Assembly: GCF_007830315.1 (NCBI RefSeq)
Contig: NZ_VLKJ01000011.1
Location: forward strand, 62,001 to 126,000
Length of the DNA stretch: 64,000 nt
DNA from: Novosphingobium taihuense
GTDB taxonomy: Bacteria > Pseudomonadota > Alphaproteobacteria > Sphingomonadales > Sphingomonadaceae
Direction of reading: 5' to 3'
A program made the position numbers and the translations under genes. Under the pieces are notes generated by a model, which searched no databases, had not been told where the DNA came from, and saw nothing but the letters and a program-made list of their open reading frames with translations. Below, piece by piece: positions 17,247-25,293 of this stretch; position 1 is the first letter of the stretch, and every line of letters begins with the position of its first letter.

Positions 17247-17768
17247 TCACGGATTGCGGTAGAAGTCCTTGAACGAAGCAGGCGCTCCGCATTTCGCGAT
17301 AGCGGTCGCCACATGCCGTCTGCGTTCTTTCACCAGGGAGGCAGAAGTAAGCGCGAAATGGCGCTCGTATCCAACTTCGTGCGCAGTAAACGGCTTCGTC
17401 CCCGGCAGCACGCTTTCTCCGCCCAGGCCAAACACCATGAAGTTGAGCATGTCCGCCAGCTGCTGGTTGTCGTTGATCCGGCTCTTGGCGATGTTGGGCA
17501 ACCGTAGCAGATAGGCGCGCGTTGCGGGCGTGCACATCATGTAGCCCACCCGCCCACGCAATTCAGGAAGTCTGGCAGGCGCAGACAGCCCCTGCACGCC
17601 ATGGCAACCGGCGCAGTGCTCGACATAGTCGGCCTTTGCCAGTTCCGGATCGCCGATCGCCGCAAGCCCAAGCGCCACGGTTTCGGCACGCGGATCACCC
17701 TTCGCCGCAAGCCCCGGCGCCACGATGGCGAGCACTGCTACCAGTCCTGCCAGAGCCAGCTTGCGCAC
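17247..17768 (-). CDS. Mono-haem cytochrome c of amine dehydrogenase operon 1
   Basis: Periplasmic c-type cytochrome, 173 residues. Signal peptide KLALAGLVAVLAIVAPGLAA, one haem-binding CAGCH (about residues 52-56) and no second CxxCH. The start is a GTG at 17768 with GGAGG at ideal distance, 11 bp after the light-chain stop; longer upstream readings run into the light-chain gene. It shows the same pattern as the cytochrome at 57340 in operon 2, including PN/PG...LNW-LNF and a PFTA/PYTP segment, so this cytochrome is a conserved member of both operons. Probable role: electron acceptor of the TTQ enzyme in place of a cupredoxin; a maturation role is possible. Confidence 0.85.
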   Translation of the reverse strand: MRKLALAGLVAVLAIVAPGLAAKGDPRAETVALGLAAIGDPELAKADYVEHCAGCHGVQGLSAPARLPELRGRVGYMMCTPATRAYLLRLPNIAKSRINDNQQLADMLNFMVFGLGGESVLPGTKPFTAHEVGYERHFALTSASLVKERRRHVATAIAKCGAPASFKDFYRNP

Positions 17769-17779
17769 CGCCGCCTCCG

Positions 17780-18322
17780 TCAGGCTGCGCCGATCATCAT
17801 CGCGGTCGAGCAGTGATACTCCATGCTGCTCGTGCCGAAGCACCAGATGACGTTATTGTTGAGTTGCGGCAGATAGAGCTGCGTCTCGCGATCGGTATTG
17901 TCGCAACCGCACTGGCCGCAGGCAGGCTTTCCGCAGCAATCACGATAGGCGATCATGTAGGCCTTGCCGTCATCTGGGTTGATGCACGATCCCACCCACG
18001 AAACCGGCGAGGGCTCCGCTCCTGCCGGGCAGGTATGAATGCCACCGCCGCAGCAGGTGCACAGCGCGCCGTCGATGGCGCAGTAGCGCCAGTAGTTGCA
18101 CTTGGTGTCGTCCTTGGTCTGCGCCGTTCGCGCAAACATGGTCTTCGCCTCGGGCGAACGATCCGGCTTTGCAGCTTCTGCGCGGCTCACCGGCAGCAGC
18201 GGGAAAACCGGCGCGGCCACCAGCGCGAGGCCAAGGCGCGACAGGATACCGCGGCGCGAGGTGCCACCGGCAAGGCGGCGCAACAGCTTTTCGCCCATCG
18301 CATCGGGATTGAAACGCTTCAT
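17780..18322 (-). CDS. aauA: TTQ amine dehydrogenase light chain (operon 1)
   Basis: Catalytic small subunit of an aromatic-amine/methylamine dehydrogenase, which oxidises primary amines to aldehydes and ammonia in the periplasm using tryptophan tryptophylquinone made from two of its own Trp. The 180-residue precursor has a Tat-like leader (TSRRGILSRLGLALVAAP). Visible conserved residues: TTQ tryptophans in PVSWVGSC (W109) and NNVIWCFG (W160), aspartates in CAIDGALC (D84) and AYRDCCG (D128), and many Cys forming the family's dense disulfide network. The numbering coincides with that of Alcaligenes faecalis aromatic amine dehydrogenase. Gene order B-E-D-A matches the aau/mau clusters. Whether the substrate is aromatic is not shown by sequence. 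Confidence 0.92.
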   Translation of the reverse strand: MKRFNPDAMGEKLLRRLAGGTSRRGILSRLGLALVAAPVFPLLPVSRAEAAKPDRSPEAKTMFARTAQTKDDTKCNYWRYCAIDGALCTCCGGGIHTCPAGAEPSPVSWVGSCINPDDGKAYMIAYRDCCGKPACGQCGCDNTDRETQLYLPQLNNNVIWCFGTSSMEYHCSTAMMIGAA

Positions 18323-18359
18323 CGAATGCCCCCTTTTAACGCTTTCCCGTCGCGACCGG

Positions 18360-18965
18360 TCAGGCCGCCTCGACCTTCTTCAGCTTGCCGATGTAGTCCT
18401 GCACCGTTGCAATGCCCATTTCGTGGGCGACCACGAGGCTCTCGAGATGCTCGCGGCTGTTCACCAGTCCCTTTGACAGGATCGTGCCCTCGGCATCGAG
18501 CAGCACCGCATAGGGCAGCTTGCCTACTTCAAAAGCCTGCCCCACTTCCGGCCCGTTGATGAAGCGGTAGCTCTCGAGCCCCTGCGCCGCGATCAGCCCG
18601 CGCTGGACCTGCACATCATCATCGCCAACGAAGGTCAGTTCCACGCGCTCGTCCTTGGCGAAGGAGCGCGCAGCCGGGATCAGCCCCTTGCACAGTGGAC
18701 ACGTTGCCGAGACGAACATCAGCAGGCGCAACGGCACAGTCTTTGAAGGACCACCGACAATTACGTCCTTTCCGTCAAGCGTATGCGCCGGAACCGCTGG
18801 AGCCTTGCCCCCAACCGCCGGACCACCGCTCGTCTGCAGCGCGCCTGCAGGGGCAACGCGCATGTGCAGCACGCCAACCTGGCGGGCCAGCGCCAGCAGC
18901 GCCACGACCAGTGCGAGAATGACCACCCAGGAAAGCACCTGGGCTACGATCAGTGCCGTCATCAT
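18360..18965 (-). CDS. aauD: MauD/AauD-like thioredoxin-fold maturation protein (operon 1)
   Basis: Membrane-anchored periplasmic disulfide oxidoreductase needed in mau systems to build or stabilise the Cys-rich light chain. 201 residues: N-terminal membrane helix (about 3-28), the MauD-typical RQVGVLHMRVAPAGAL, a thioredoxin fold with SATCPLCKG (C89, C92) and a KLPYAVLLDAEGTI segment near the cis-Pro. The start at 18965 (ATGATG) overlaps the aauE stop; the much longer upstream frame is shadow. Followed by the light-chain gene after 37 bp. Confidence 0.9.
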   Translation of the reverse strand: MMTALIVAQVLSWVVILALVVALLALARQVGVLHMRVAPAGALQTSGGPAVGGKAPAVPAHTLDGKDVIVGGPSKTVPLRLLMFVSATCPLCKGLIPAARSFAKDERVELTFVGDDDVQVQRGLIAAQGLESYRFINGPEVGQAFEVGKLPYAVLLDAEGTILSKGLVNSREHLESLVVAHEMGIATVQDYIGKLKKVEAA

Positions 18966-19534
18966 CGCATATTCCTTTCGATGGCAAGCGGGCCCTTCGC
19001 CAAGGCCGCAAGGGCATTGACCAGCAGGGTCAGGAGATAGAGTGCCGAACCACTCGCAAGACCGATCCACCAGCCCGCAGAACCCGGTGAGGGAAGTTGT
19101 CCAAGTGTCGGCAGCAGGAGTGCCGCAAGTACCACGTTGCGCAGCACGAGCGTCCCGCTCAATGTCTGGCGCAAGTCGGAGCGACCGCACCCGCAGTCGA
19201 TATGCGAACGGCCGCGCCGGATGTTAACCGCCATCGCCGCCGCGAACACCAGAAGCAGACCGGCAGCCGGGATTGCAGCAGGACCGATGCCGACAATCAG
19301 GCAGGCTCCGATCACCACTTCCGCGGGCGGAAGCAAGGTCGCTACCACGCCGACTAGCGCAGGCGGCAAAAGTCGATAGTTTGCCACCACGCCAGGAAAC
19401 ACCCGACGGCTGCGCAGCTTGGCCAGCCCGGCCGTCAAAAACAACGTGCCAATGCCGAACGCGGCAGCGTATCCGGCAATGCCCAGCGCCTGGCCAAGAC
19501 TTGAGCCAAGGGTCGAAGCCATCTCGATGATCAC
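18962..19534 (-). CDS. aauE: MauE/AauE-like membrane protein (operon 1)
   Basis: Integral membrane partner of MauD, thought to be a DsbB-like or DoxX-like component for light-chain disulfide formation. 190 residues with about five membrane helices and the family's cysteine motif IDCGCG (about 113-117). The start is a GTG overlapping the heavy-chain stop by 4 bp; an in-frame ATG four codons later (19522) is an alternative. Overlaps aauD by 4 bp, so B, E and D are tightly coupled. Confidence 0.88.
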   Translation of the reverse strand: MIIEMASTLGSSLGQALGIAGYAAAFGIGTLFLTAGLAKLRSRRVFPGVVANYRLLPPALVGVVATLLPPAEVVIGACLIVGIGPAAIPAAGLLLVFAAAMAVNIRRGRSHIDCGCGRSDLRQTLSGTLVLRNVVLAALLLPTLGQLPSPGSAGWWIGLASGSALYLLTLLVNALAALAKGPLAIERNMR

Positions 19535-20706
19535 ATCGACTCCACGACCGTAATCAGGCCGCTGCCACCATTCTCGATCTTGTGCTTCACTTCGCCGGTC
19601 TTGGAGTCGATGATCACTGCATCCTTGCCACCGCCGTTAACCATGATCATCGCTGCATCATCTTGCGTGATCTGGATGTTGCTGGGCTCGTCTTCGACAG
19701 GGTAGCGCTTGACCACCTTCTTTGCTGCAAGATCGATGCCCCAGATTTCCTCGGCACCTTCCTTGTGGCTCCAGTATTCACCCTTGTGCATCAGCACCCA
19801 GAGCATGCCGGTGGGTCGGTGCAAGGCCATCGGCTGCATCCCGCCAGGATACCACGCGATGTCGAGCGGCTTCACGTCCGCCGCCTTCATTCCGCCCGCT
19901 TCCTGAATGGAAAACGGTGCCCCTACTTCCACCTTGGCCCCGACAGCTGCGGTGCGGACCACGCCGGTATAGCTGAGCATCACGACCTGCTTCTTCTTCC
20001 GATCGTAGACGGTGTTCGACCAGATCGGGTCCGCCGCGGCATCAAAGAAGGGTTCGGTGCGGGTAATGTCTTGCGTCGCCCCCTTGATCGCCACCGTGGC
20101 AATCGTCCCGTCGGCGCAGAGCGATGAGAAGCCCACGCCGGGATTGGGGATCATCCCCGCACAGCCCGGAAGCTCGATAGCGCGCACGAACTTGCGCTTG
20201 GTCAGATCGATGATGTTGACCGACGAGGCCGGATCGAAGTTGTAGTCATAGGCGGTCTTGCCGTCGTCGGTCAGCACGAAGTTGGTGGTAAACCCGCCGA
20301 CAATCAAACGTCCCGGTGTCGGGATTTCGCCCAGAAGCTTCAGCGTCTTGCTGTCATAGACCGAAACAAGGTCCTGCCGAGTGCCCCGGTTTACCTTGGA
20401 CCACATCGTCTCGGCCACGTAATAGAACTTGCCAGACGGGTCGATGCCAAGGTCCGAATCCCGGCTCGTGGCGACCATGCCGATCATCTTGCCGGTGCCG
20501 GCATCGAAGATGCTCGTCCCTGCAGACCCCCATCCGCCGCGCACGAAGAACCAGCTTGGCTTCGGCGCCTCCATGGTCATCACGCCGGGCTCTTCGGCCT
20601 CGGGCACGACGGCTTCGGCCAGTGCCACGGCGGCATTCATGGTGGCAAGCGATCCCGCTATCGCCGTTCCGATCAGAACCCGCGCCAACTTGCGTCCAAG
20701 CGTCAT
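19531..20706 (-). CDS. aauB: TTQ amine dehydrogenase heavy chain (operon 1)
   Basis: Large, non-catalytic subunit of the amine dehydrogenase, a seven-bladed beta-propeller that cradles the TTQ light chain. 391 residues with a Sec signal peptide (ending near ALAEA). Family motifs seen: SWFFVRGGWGSAGTSIFDA, SDLGIDPSGKFYYVAETMWSKVNRGTR, PGCAGMIPNPGVGFSSLCADG and HKEGAEEIWGIDLAAKKVVKRY. Length and repeat pattern match MauB/AauB. First structural gene of operon 1, 88 bp downstream of a co-directional TetR gene. It shares the layout, but only part of the sequence, with the operon 2 heavy chain at 59900. Confidence 0.92.
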   Translation of the reverse strand: MTLGRKLARVLIGTAIAGSLATMNAAVALAEAVVPEAEEPGVMTMEAPKPSWFFVRGGWGSAGTSIFDAGTGKMIGMVATSRDSDLGIDPSGKFYYVAETMWSKVNRGTRQDLVSVYDSKTLKLLGEIPTPGRLIVGGFTTNFVLTDDGKTAYDYNFDPASSVNIIDLTKRKFVRAIELPGCAGMIPNPGVGFSSLCADGTIATVAIKGATQDITRTEPFFDAAADPIWSNTVYDRKKKQVVMLSYTGVVRTAAVGAKVEVGAPFSIQEAGGMKAADVKPLDIAWYPGGMQPMALHRPTGMLWVLMHKGEYWSHKEGAEEIWGIDLAAKKVVKRYPVEDEPSNIQITQDDAAMIMVNGGGKDAVIIDSKTGEVKHKIENGGSGLITVVESM

Positions 20707-20740
20707 TCCGGCCCCCTTTGCCTAACCGACAGCAAGAGAC

Positions 20741-20765
20741 TTGACGACTGTCCAGATTCGGTCAA
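20741..20765. promoter_or_regulatory. aauB1 promoter-region inverted repeat and shared 12-mer
   Basis: TTGAC (20741-20745) and GTCAA (20761-20765) are inverted repeats enclosing CTGTCCAGATTC (20748-20759). The same 12-mer recurs exactly at 21581-21592, upstream of the divergent molybdo-enzyme genes. On the minus strand, TTGACC (20765-20760) could serve as a -35 hexamer for aauB. Candidate site for the adjacent TetR protein. Confidence 0.45.
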
Positions 20766-20794
20766 CGCCTTTTTTGCGCTTGCGAAGAGAACGG

Positions 20795-21475
20795 CTATTT
20801 CCGGTCGGTCAGACCTGCAATCTCTGCCGATGTTACGGTCTTTGCAAGCGCAACCAGCGCATGTGTCGCAATCGCGGTGAATGCACCCTTTCTTGAGGCC
20901 CAGGGTTTTTCGTAACCAAGAAACGGCGTCGCCCCCTCCATCGAGGCACTGATGTAGAGCGCAACGTCCCGCATCTCCTGCACGCTCAGCGCCGGGTTCA
21001 GCTCGCCTACGTATTCGGCGATGAAATCGTGGACGCGCTGGTAGAACAGCCGCACGCGATCGGCGACGAACTCGTTGTGGTTGGCCAACGCCCACAGCTC
21101 GGTGAACAGCCGCGTGGTCCGCTTGCCTGCGATGTCGTCAAGGCACATCACCACTATCAGCCGCAGCCGCTCCTCGGCATCGAGCCCCGGCTGGCGCACC
21201 GTGCGCTCGAGCAGCTTGTCGTAATTGCCGATGATGTCGTCCAGCAGCGTCTGGATCAGCAGTTCCTTCTTGGGAAAGTGATAGCTGACGTTGCCGACTT
21301 TCATCCCGCACTCGGCCGCGATGCGGCGGATGGTGAACGCACCCGCACCTTCGTCGATCAGGACGCGCAAGGCCGCCTTGAGGATCGCGTCGACGGTTTC
21401 AGTGCCGCGCGCGTAAGTGCCCGGACGCGGGGCGGACGGAAGGTCCGTGTCGAGTTTATCCGGGTGGGCAGCCAT
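20795..21475 (-). CDS. TetR-family regulator of amine dehydrogenase operon 1
   Basis: 226-residue regulator. HTH in FTIRRIAAECGMKVGNVSYHF; C-terminal domain with LFTELWALANHNEFVADRVR and YISASMEGATPF. The TetR at 61241, next to operon 2, has the same segments (ELWALSNHDAFVSERI, ISGSMEGMTIF) and is clearly a paralogue, so each amine dehydrogenase operon has its own related regulator. The reading frame stays open far upstream, but the ATG at 21475 (MAAHPDKL) gives the normal length. It sits between aauB (same strand) and the divergent molybdo-enzyme operon, able to control both. Confidence 0.88.
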   Translation of the reverse strand: MAAHPDKLDTDLPSAPRPGTYARGTETVDAILKAALRVLIDEGAGAFTIRRIAAECGMKVGNVSYHFPKKELLIQTLLDDIIGNYDKLLERTVRQPGLDAEERLRLIVVMCLDDIAGKRTTRLFTELWALANHNEFVADRVRLFYQRVHDFIAEYVGELNPALSVQEMRDVALYISASMEGATPFLGYEKPWASRKGAFTAIATHALVALAKTVTSAEIAGLTDRK

Positions 21476-21562
21476 TGTCAGACGCGCATAACACCACGCA
21501 AGGCCAAGACCAAGGACGCACGTGAACAACGGGGCCAAGCTGAAATTTACCCAACAAGGCGC

Positions 21563-21592
21563 TTGACCGGCCCCTGATGGCTGTCCAGATTC
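21563..21592 (+). promoter_or_regulatory. Promoter-region elements of the molybdo-enzyme operon
   Basis: TTGACC (21563-21568) lies 17 bp before CAGATT, a weak -35/-10 pair 60-100 bp upstream of the gene at 21660. CTGTCCAGATTC (21581-21592) is an exact copy of the 12-mer in the aauB promoter region. This supports joint control of the amine dehydrogenase and molybdo-enzyme operons. Confidence 0.4.
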
Positions 21593-21659
21593 AACTGCGC
21601 GCGACTTGGCAGTCCACGTCCGCGATCCCGGCATTCGGAAGACCCAAGGATTTGAGACG

Positions 21660-22136
21660 ATGAGCATTTCCCTCACCGTGAACGGCCGCAAGCGCATCGT
21701 GGAAACCGATGCCGACAAGCCCCTGCTCTGGGTCCTGCGCGAGGATCTCGACATGCCCGGCACCAAGTTCGGCTGCGGCGCGGGACTGTGCGGCGCCTGC
21801 ACCGTCCATCTCGACGGTGACGCCGTGCGCTCCTGCCAGACACCGATCGCCGATGCCGCCGGCAAGGCGATCACCACGATCGAAGGCGTCGGCCTCAATG
21901 ACATCGGCAAGCGCGTGCAGGAGGCATGGGTCGCTCTCGACGTACCGCAGTGCGACTATTGCCAGGCTGGCCAGATCATGTCCGCCACCGCACTGCTCAA
22001 GCAGAACCCCAAGCCAACGCCCGAGGATATCGACGGCTGGATGAGCGGCAACATCTGCCGCTGTGCTACTTACATGCGCATCCGCGCCGCAATCCGCACC
22101 GCCGCAGGCCTTCCGGCCGAGGAGTCCGTGGCATGA
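21660..22136 (+). CDS. Two-[2Fe-2S] small subunit of a molybdenum hydroxylase (IorA-like)
   Basis: Electron-transfer subunit of a xanthine-oxidase-family enzyme. 158 residues carrying both iron-sulfur motifs: plant-type FGCGAGLCGACTVH plus RSC (C39, C44, C47, C59), and the helical-domain cluster QCDYCQAGQ ... ICRC (C98, C101, C133, C135). The ATG at 21660 is preceded by AAGGA; the frame to 21606 is not needed. It overlaps the large subunit gene by 4 bp (ATGA). No FAD subunit gene is present, as in isoquinoline 1-oxidoreductase (IorAB)-type enzymes, which pass electrons to a cytochrome or another acceptor. Divergent from the amine dehydrogenase regulator. Confidence 0.93.
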   Translation: MSISLTVNGRKRIVETDADKPLLWVLREDLDMPGTKFGCGAGLCGACTVHLDGDAVRSCQTPIADAAGKAITTIEGVGLNDIGKRVQEAWVALDVPQCDYCQAGQIMSATALLKQNPKPTPEDIDGWMSGNICRCATYMRIRAAIRTAAGLPAEESVA

Positions 22137-24295
22137 CCGACGCAATTTCGCTTTCGCGCCGCTCGTTCATCGCCACGTCGCTTGCAGGCGGCGCTGTCCT
22201 GACGCTCGACGCCTCGGTCGTCCTCGCAGCCACAACGACTACAGCTCCTTCCGATGTGCTTAACGCCTTCGTCCGCATCAACGCCGACAACTCCGTCACC
22301 ATCGGTGCCAAGAACCCAGAAATCGGCCAGGGCGTGAAAGTCATGCTGCCGATGCTCATCGCTGAGGAAATGGACCTCGCATGGGAGCAGGTCCGCATCG
22401 AGCAGACCGATGCCGATGAAACGCGCTACGGCCCGCAAGTCGCCGGTGGCAGCACCGCCACCCCCCGGAACTGGCTGCCCATGCGCCAGGTCGGAGCCGC
22501 AGCCCGCGCCATGCTGGTTGCTGCAGCGGCAAAGAAGTGGTCTGTCGATCCGTCCAGCCTTTCCACAGCCAAGGGCGCCGTGATCCACGCCGCGTCGGGC
22601 AAGAGCGCGACCTACGCCTCGCTCGCCAAGGCTGCCGCCGCCGAAGCCGCACCCGATCTCGCCAAGGTTCCGCTCAAGGACGAGAAGACCTTCACGATCA
22701 TCGGCAAGTCCAAGCCTGGCGTCGACGTGCCCAAGATCGTCACGGGTCAGCCACTGTTCGGTATCGACACCCGCCTGCCCGGCATGGTCCACGCAGCCGT
22801 CGTCAAGTGCCCAGCGCACGGTGGCACCGTTGCCTCGATCGATGACGCGGCGGTCAAGGCGATCCCTGGCGTTCTGGCCGTGACCGCCGTCAACAGCGGC
22901 TTCGTGCCTGAAGGCAAGTCCGATACCGTGGTGATCATCGCCGACAGCTGGTGGAAAGCCAGCAAGGCGCGCGAAAAGCTCGGCGTGAAGTGGGATGATG
23001 CTACCGTCACCGGCTTCACCACCGCAAAGTACGAAGCCGACGCCGCCAAGCTGGTCACCGCCGCCCCGCAGGCGAGCCTGCTCAAGACCGGTGATGCTGA
23101 TGGCACGCTGGCCAAGGCCGCCAAAGTCATCAAGGCGGACTACGATTACCCCTTCCTCGCTCACGCCTCGCTCGAACCACAGAACTGCACCGCGCTGTTC
23201 AAGGATGGGAAGCTGGAAATCTGGGCTCCCAGCCAGGCTCCGGCCGGTGGCCGCGCTGAAACGGCCAAGCTTTGCGGCCTCTCGCCCGATGACCTGACCA
23301 TCCACCTCACGCGCATGGGCGGTGGCTTCGGTCGTCGCCTCATGAACGACTACATGGTGATCGCAGGCCAGGCGGCAAAGGCTCTCCCCGGAAAGCCGGT
23401 AAAGGTCCTCTACGACCGCACCGACGACTTCCGCCACGATTTTTACCGCCCGGCTGGCTGGCACCGCTTCACCGCAGGCCTCGATGCCAGCGGCGCGCTG
23501 GTAGCCCTCAAGGACCACTTCGTCACCTTCGGCAAGGACGGCAAACCGATCCGCGCCGCGCAGATGGCGCCGACCGAGTTTCCCGCGCCGGTCGTGCCCA
23601 ACGTCGATCTCGGCATCAGCTACATGGCGACCAACCTCGCCACCGGCTGGCTCCGCGCCCCCACCTCGAACGCAATGTCCTTCGTCTGGCAGTCATTCAT
23701 GGACGAGGTTGCCGAGGCAGCCGGGCTTGATCTCCCCGAGTTCATGCGCCGCACCCTTGGCGCCCCGCGCGAAATTCCCGGCGAGCGGGTCGGCTTCCAC
23801 ACGGCCCGTGCCCGCGGCGTGATCGATGCCGTGTGCAAATCGGCAGGCTGGAAGGGGCGTGAAAAGGGACGAGGCTTCGGATTCTACTTCAGCCACCTTG
23901 GATACTTCGCTGAGATCGTTGACCTTTCAATGAAGAACGGCGCGGTCAGCATCGACAAGGTCTGGGTCGCCGGAGACATCGGAGCGCACGTGATCAACCC
24001 GATCAACGCGATGAACCAGGCGCAGGGCTGCGTGATCGACGGAATAGGTCAGGCTCTCATCGGCCAGAAGATCGTGCAGGAAGCGGGAGCCATCACCGCC
24101 GAGAACTTCGGCGATTTTGCCCTTATGCGCATCGATGCTGCTCCGCGCGCCATCGCAGTCGAGTTCGTGAAGACCGATTTCCCGCCAACCGGCCTTGGCG
24201 AACCCGCCCTGCCACCGGTCATTCCCGCGCTCGCAAACGCGATCTATTCGCTAACCGGCAAGCGGCATCGCCGACTGCCGCTGGAGATGGTATAG
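22133..24295 (+). CDS. Molybdopterin-binding large subunit, IorB-like, Tat-exported
   Basis: Catalytic subunit of a molybdenum hydroxylase; family members oxidise N-heterocycles or aldehydes with water. 720 residues. The N-terminus SLSRRSFIATSLAGGAVLTLDA is a twin-arginine signal, so the enzyme acts in the periplasm. Seen: tandem Mo-binding domains, IGAKNPEIGQGVKVMLPML, GGGFGRRLMNDYM, LRAPTSNAMSF and a C-terminal GLGEPALPPVIPALANA segment holding the conserved Glu of the active site. Together with the 2Fe-2S subunit and the adjacent periplasmic amine dehydrogenase, aldehyde oxidation is the favoured role: it would take the aldehyde released by the TTQ enzyme. That link is inferred from context. 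Confidence 0.92.
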   Translation: MTDAISLSRRSFIATSLAGGAVLTLDASVVLAATTTTAPSDVLNAFVRINADNSVTIGAKNPEIGQGVKVMLPMLIAEEMDLAWEQVRIEQTDADETRYGPQVAGGSTATPRNWLPMRQVGAAARAMLVAAAAKKWSVDPSSLSTAKGAVIHAASGKSATYASLAKAAAAEAAPDLAKVPLKDEKTFTIIGKSKPGVDVPKIVTGQPLFGIDTRLPGMVHAAVVKCPAHGGTVASIDDAAVKAIPGVLAVTAVNSGFVPEGKSDTVVIIADSWWKASKAREKLGVKWDDATVTGFTTAKYEADAAKLVTAAPQASLLKTGDADGTLAKAAKVIKADYDYPFLAHASLEPQNCTALFKDGKLEIWAPSQAPAGGRAETAKLCGLSPDDLTIHLTRMGGGFGRRLMNDYMVIAGQAAKALPGKPVKVLYDRTDDFRHDFYRPAGWHRFTAGLDASGALVALKDHFVTFGKDGKPIRAAQMAPTEFPAPVVPNVDLGISYMATNLATGWLRAPTSNAMSFVWQSFMDEVAEAAGLDLPEFMRRTLGAPREIPGERVGFHTARARGVIDAVCKSAGWKGREKGRGFGFYFSHLGYFAEIVDLSMKNGAVSIDKVWVAGDIGAHVINPINAMNQAQGCVIDGIGQALIGQKIVQEAGAITAENFGDFALMRIDAAPRAIAVEFVKTDFPPTGLGEPALPPVIPALANAIYSLTGKRHRRLPLEMV

Positions 24296-24305
24296 CCCGC
24301 GATCT

Positions 24306-25283
24306 ATGGTCGCCACGACTCCGCTGGACATTCTCAACTTCCTCGCTGCCCGCGCGGAAGAAGGCATCGACTGCACACTGATCACGCTCGTTGCCGTGAT
24401 CGGCGGATCGTCGCGTGGGGTCGGCGCGCAAATGGCGGTGGCGGCTGACGGACGGCGGATTGGCTCCTTTTCGGGCGGCTGCGTCGAGGATGCCGTCGCG
24501 CGAGAAGCCATTGACTCTCTGGACGAAGGCTGGGGCCATGTCGTGCGCTATGGCGTGGGCTCGCCCTATATCGACATCCGCCTGCCATGCGGCGGCGGGA
24601 TCGATCTGCTGTTCACGCCTCGCCCCGATCCTGCAGCCATCAAGCAGGCTCTGCGGCTACTGGAAGACCGTCACCAGGCGGCCCTGCGCATCGAATGCGA
24701 CAAGGTGGCTCTGGTCCGCAGCGCCGAGCAGGCCGCCTGGGATGGCAGGGCGCTCACCCATTGCTACCAACCTCCGCTAAAGGTCCACGCTTTCGGTCAG
24801 GGCGAGGATCTCACCGCTTTCTGCCGCCTGGCCAAAGCTTTCGGCACCAAAGTTCATGCGCTGTCTCCGGAATCCGAAACCTGCAGGGAGCTGGAAGCGG
24901 ATGACATCGGGACGACCTTCCTCCACTCCCGGAACGTCTTGCCGCTGGCAGCGGTCGATCCGTGGTCAGCCATCGTCTTCCTCTTCCACGGGCGGGACTG
25001 GGAAGAAGGCCTTTTGCCGCAAACTCTGGCCTTGCCGGCGTTCTATCACGGTGCAATCGGCAGCCGCCGCACCCATGCCGCCCGTCTTGAAGCCCTGCGC
25101 GGTGCCGGTGTTTCCGAAGACCGCATCGCCAAGCTTCGCGGCCATATCGGGTTGATTCCGGCTACGCGCGATCCGGCAACACTGGCCATCTCCGTACTTG
25201 GCGAGATCATCGTCGAGTACAATGCACTGGCCAGCTGGACTTACTGGACCGGAACCCCACTGGAAACAGAAGCTGCTCAATGA
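24306..25283 (+). CDS. xdhC: XdhC-family molybdenum cofactor maturation protein
   Basis: Cytosolic chaperone that binds and sulfurates the Mo cofactor for xanthine-oxidase-family enzymes. 325 residues: N-terminal XdhC/CoxI domain with LVAVIGGSSRGVGAQM and FSGGCVEDAVAREA, and a C-terminal Rossmann-like domain ending in FYHGAIGSRRTHAARLEALR. It starts 10 bp after the large subunit stop and is followed by a MobA-like gene, giving a complete four-gene molybdo-enzyme unit. Confidence 0.92.
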   Translation: MVATTPLDILNFLAARAEEGIDCTLITLVAVIGGSSRGVGAQMAVAADGRRIGSFSGGCVEDAVAREAIDSLDEGWGHVVRYGVGSPYIDIRLPCGGGIDLLFTPRPDPAAIKQALRLLEDRHQAALRIECDKVALVRSAEQAAWDGRALTHCYQPPLKVHAFGQGEDLTAFCRLAKAFGTKVHALSPESETCRELEADDIGTTFLHSRNVLPLAAVDPWSAIVFLFHGRDWEEGLLPQTLALPAFYHGAIGSRRTHAARLEALRGAGVSEDRIAKLRGHIGLIPATRDPATLAISVLGEIIVEYNALASWTYWTGTPLETEAAQ

Positions 25284-25293
25284 GCCCTGCGAA

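Noticed and set aside
17247..20706. Methylamine dehydrogenase (mau) cluster sensu stricto
   Set aside because: No mauF, mauC (amicyanin), mauG or mauJ-N genes. The B-E-D-A-cytochrome layout and light-chain numbering are closer to aromatic amine dehydrogenase, though the substrate remains open.
22070..23518. 482-codon minus-strand ORF
   Set aside because: Antisense shadow of the Mo-enzyme large subunit in GC-rich DNA. No recognisable protein pattern.
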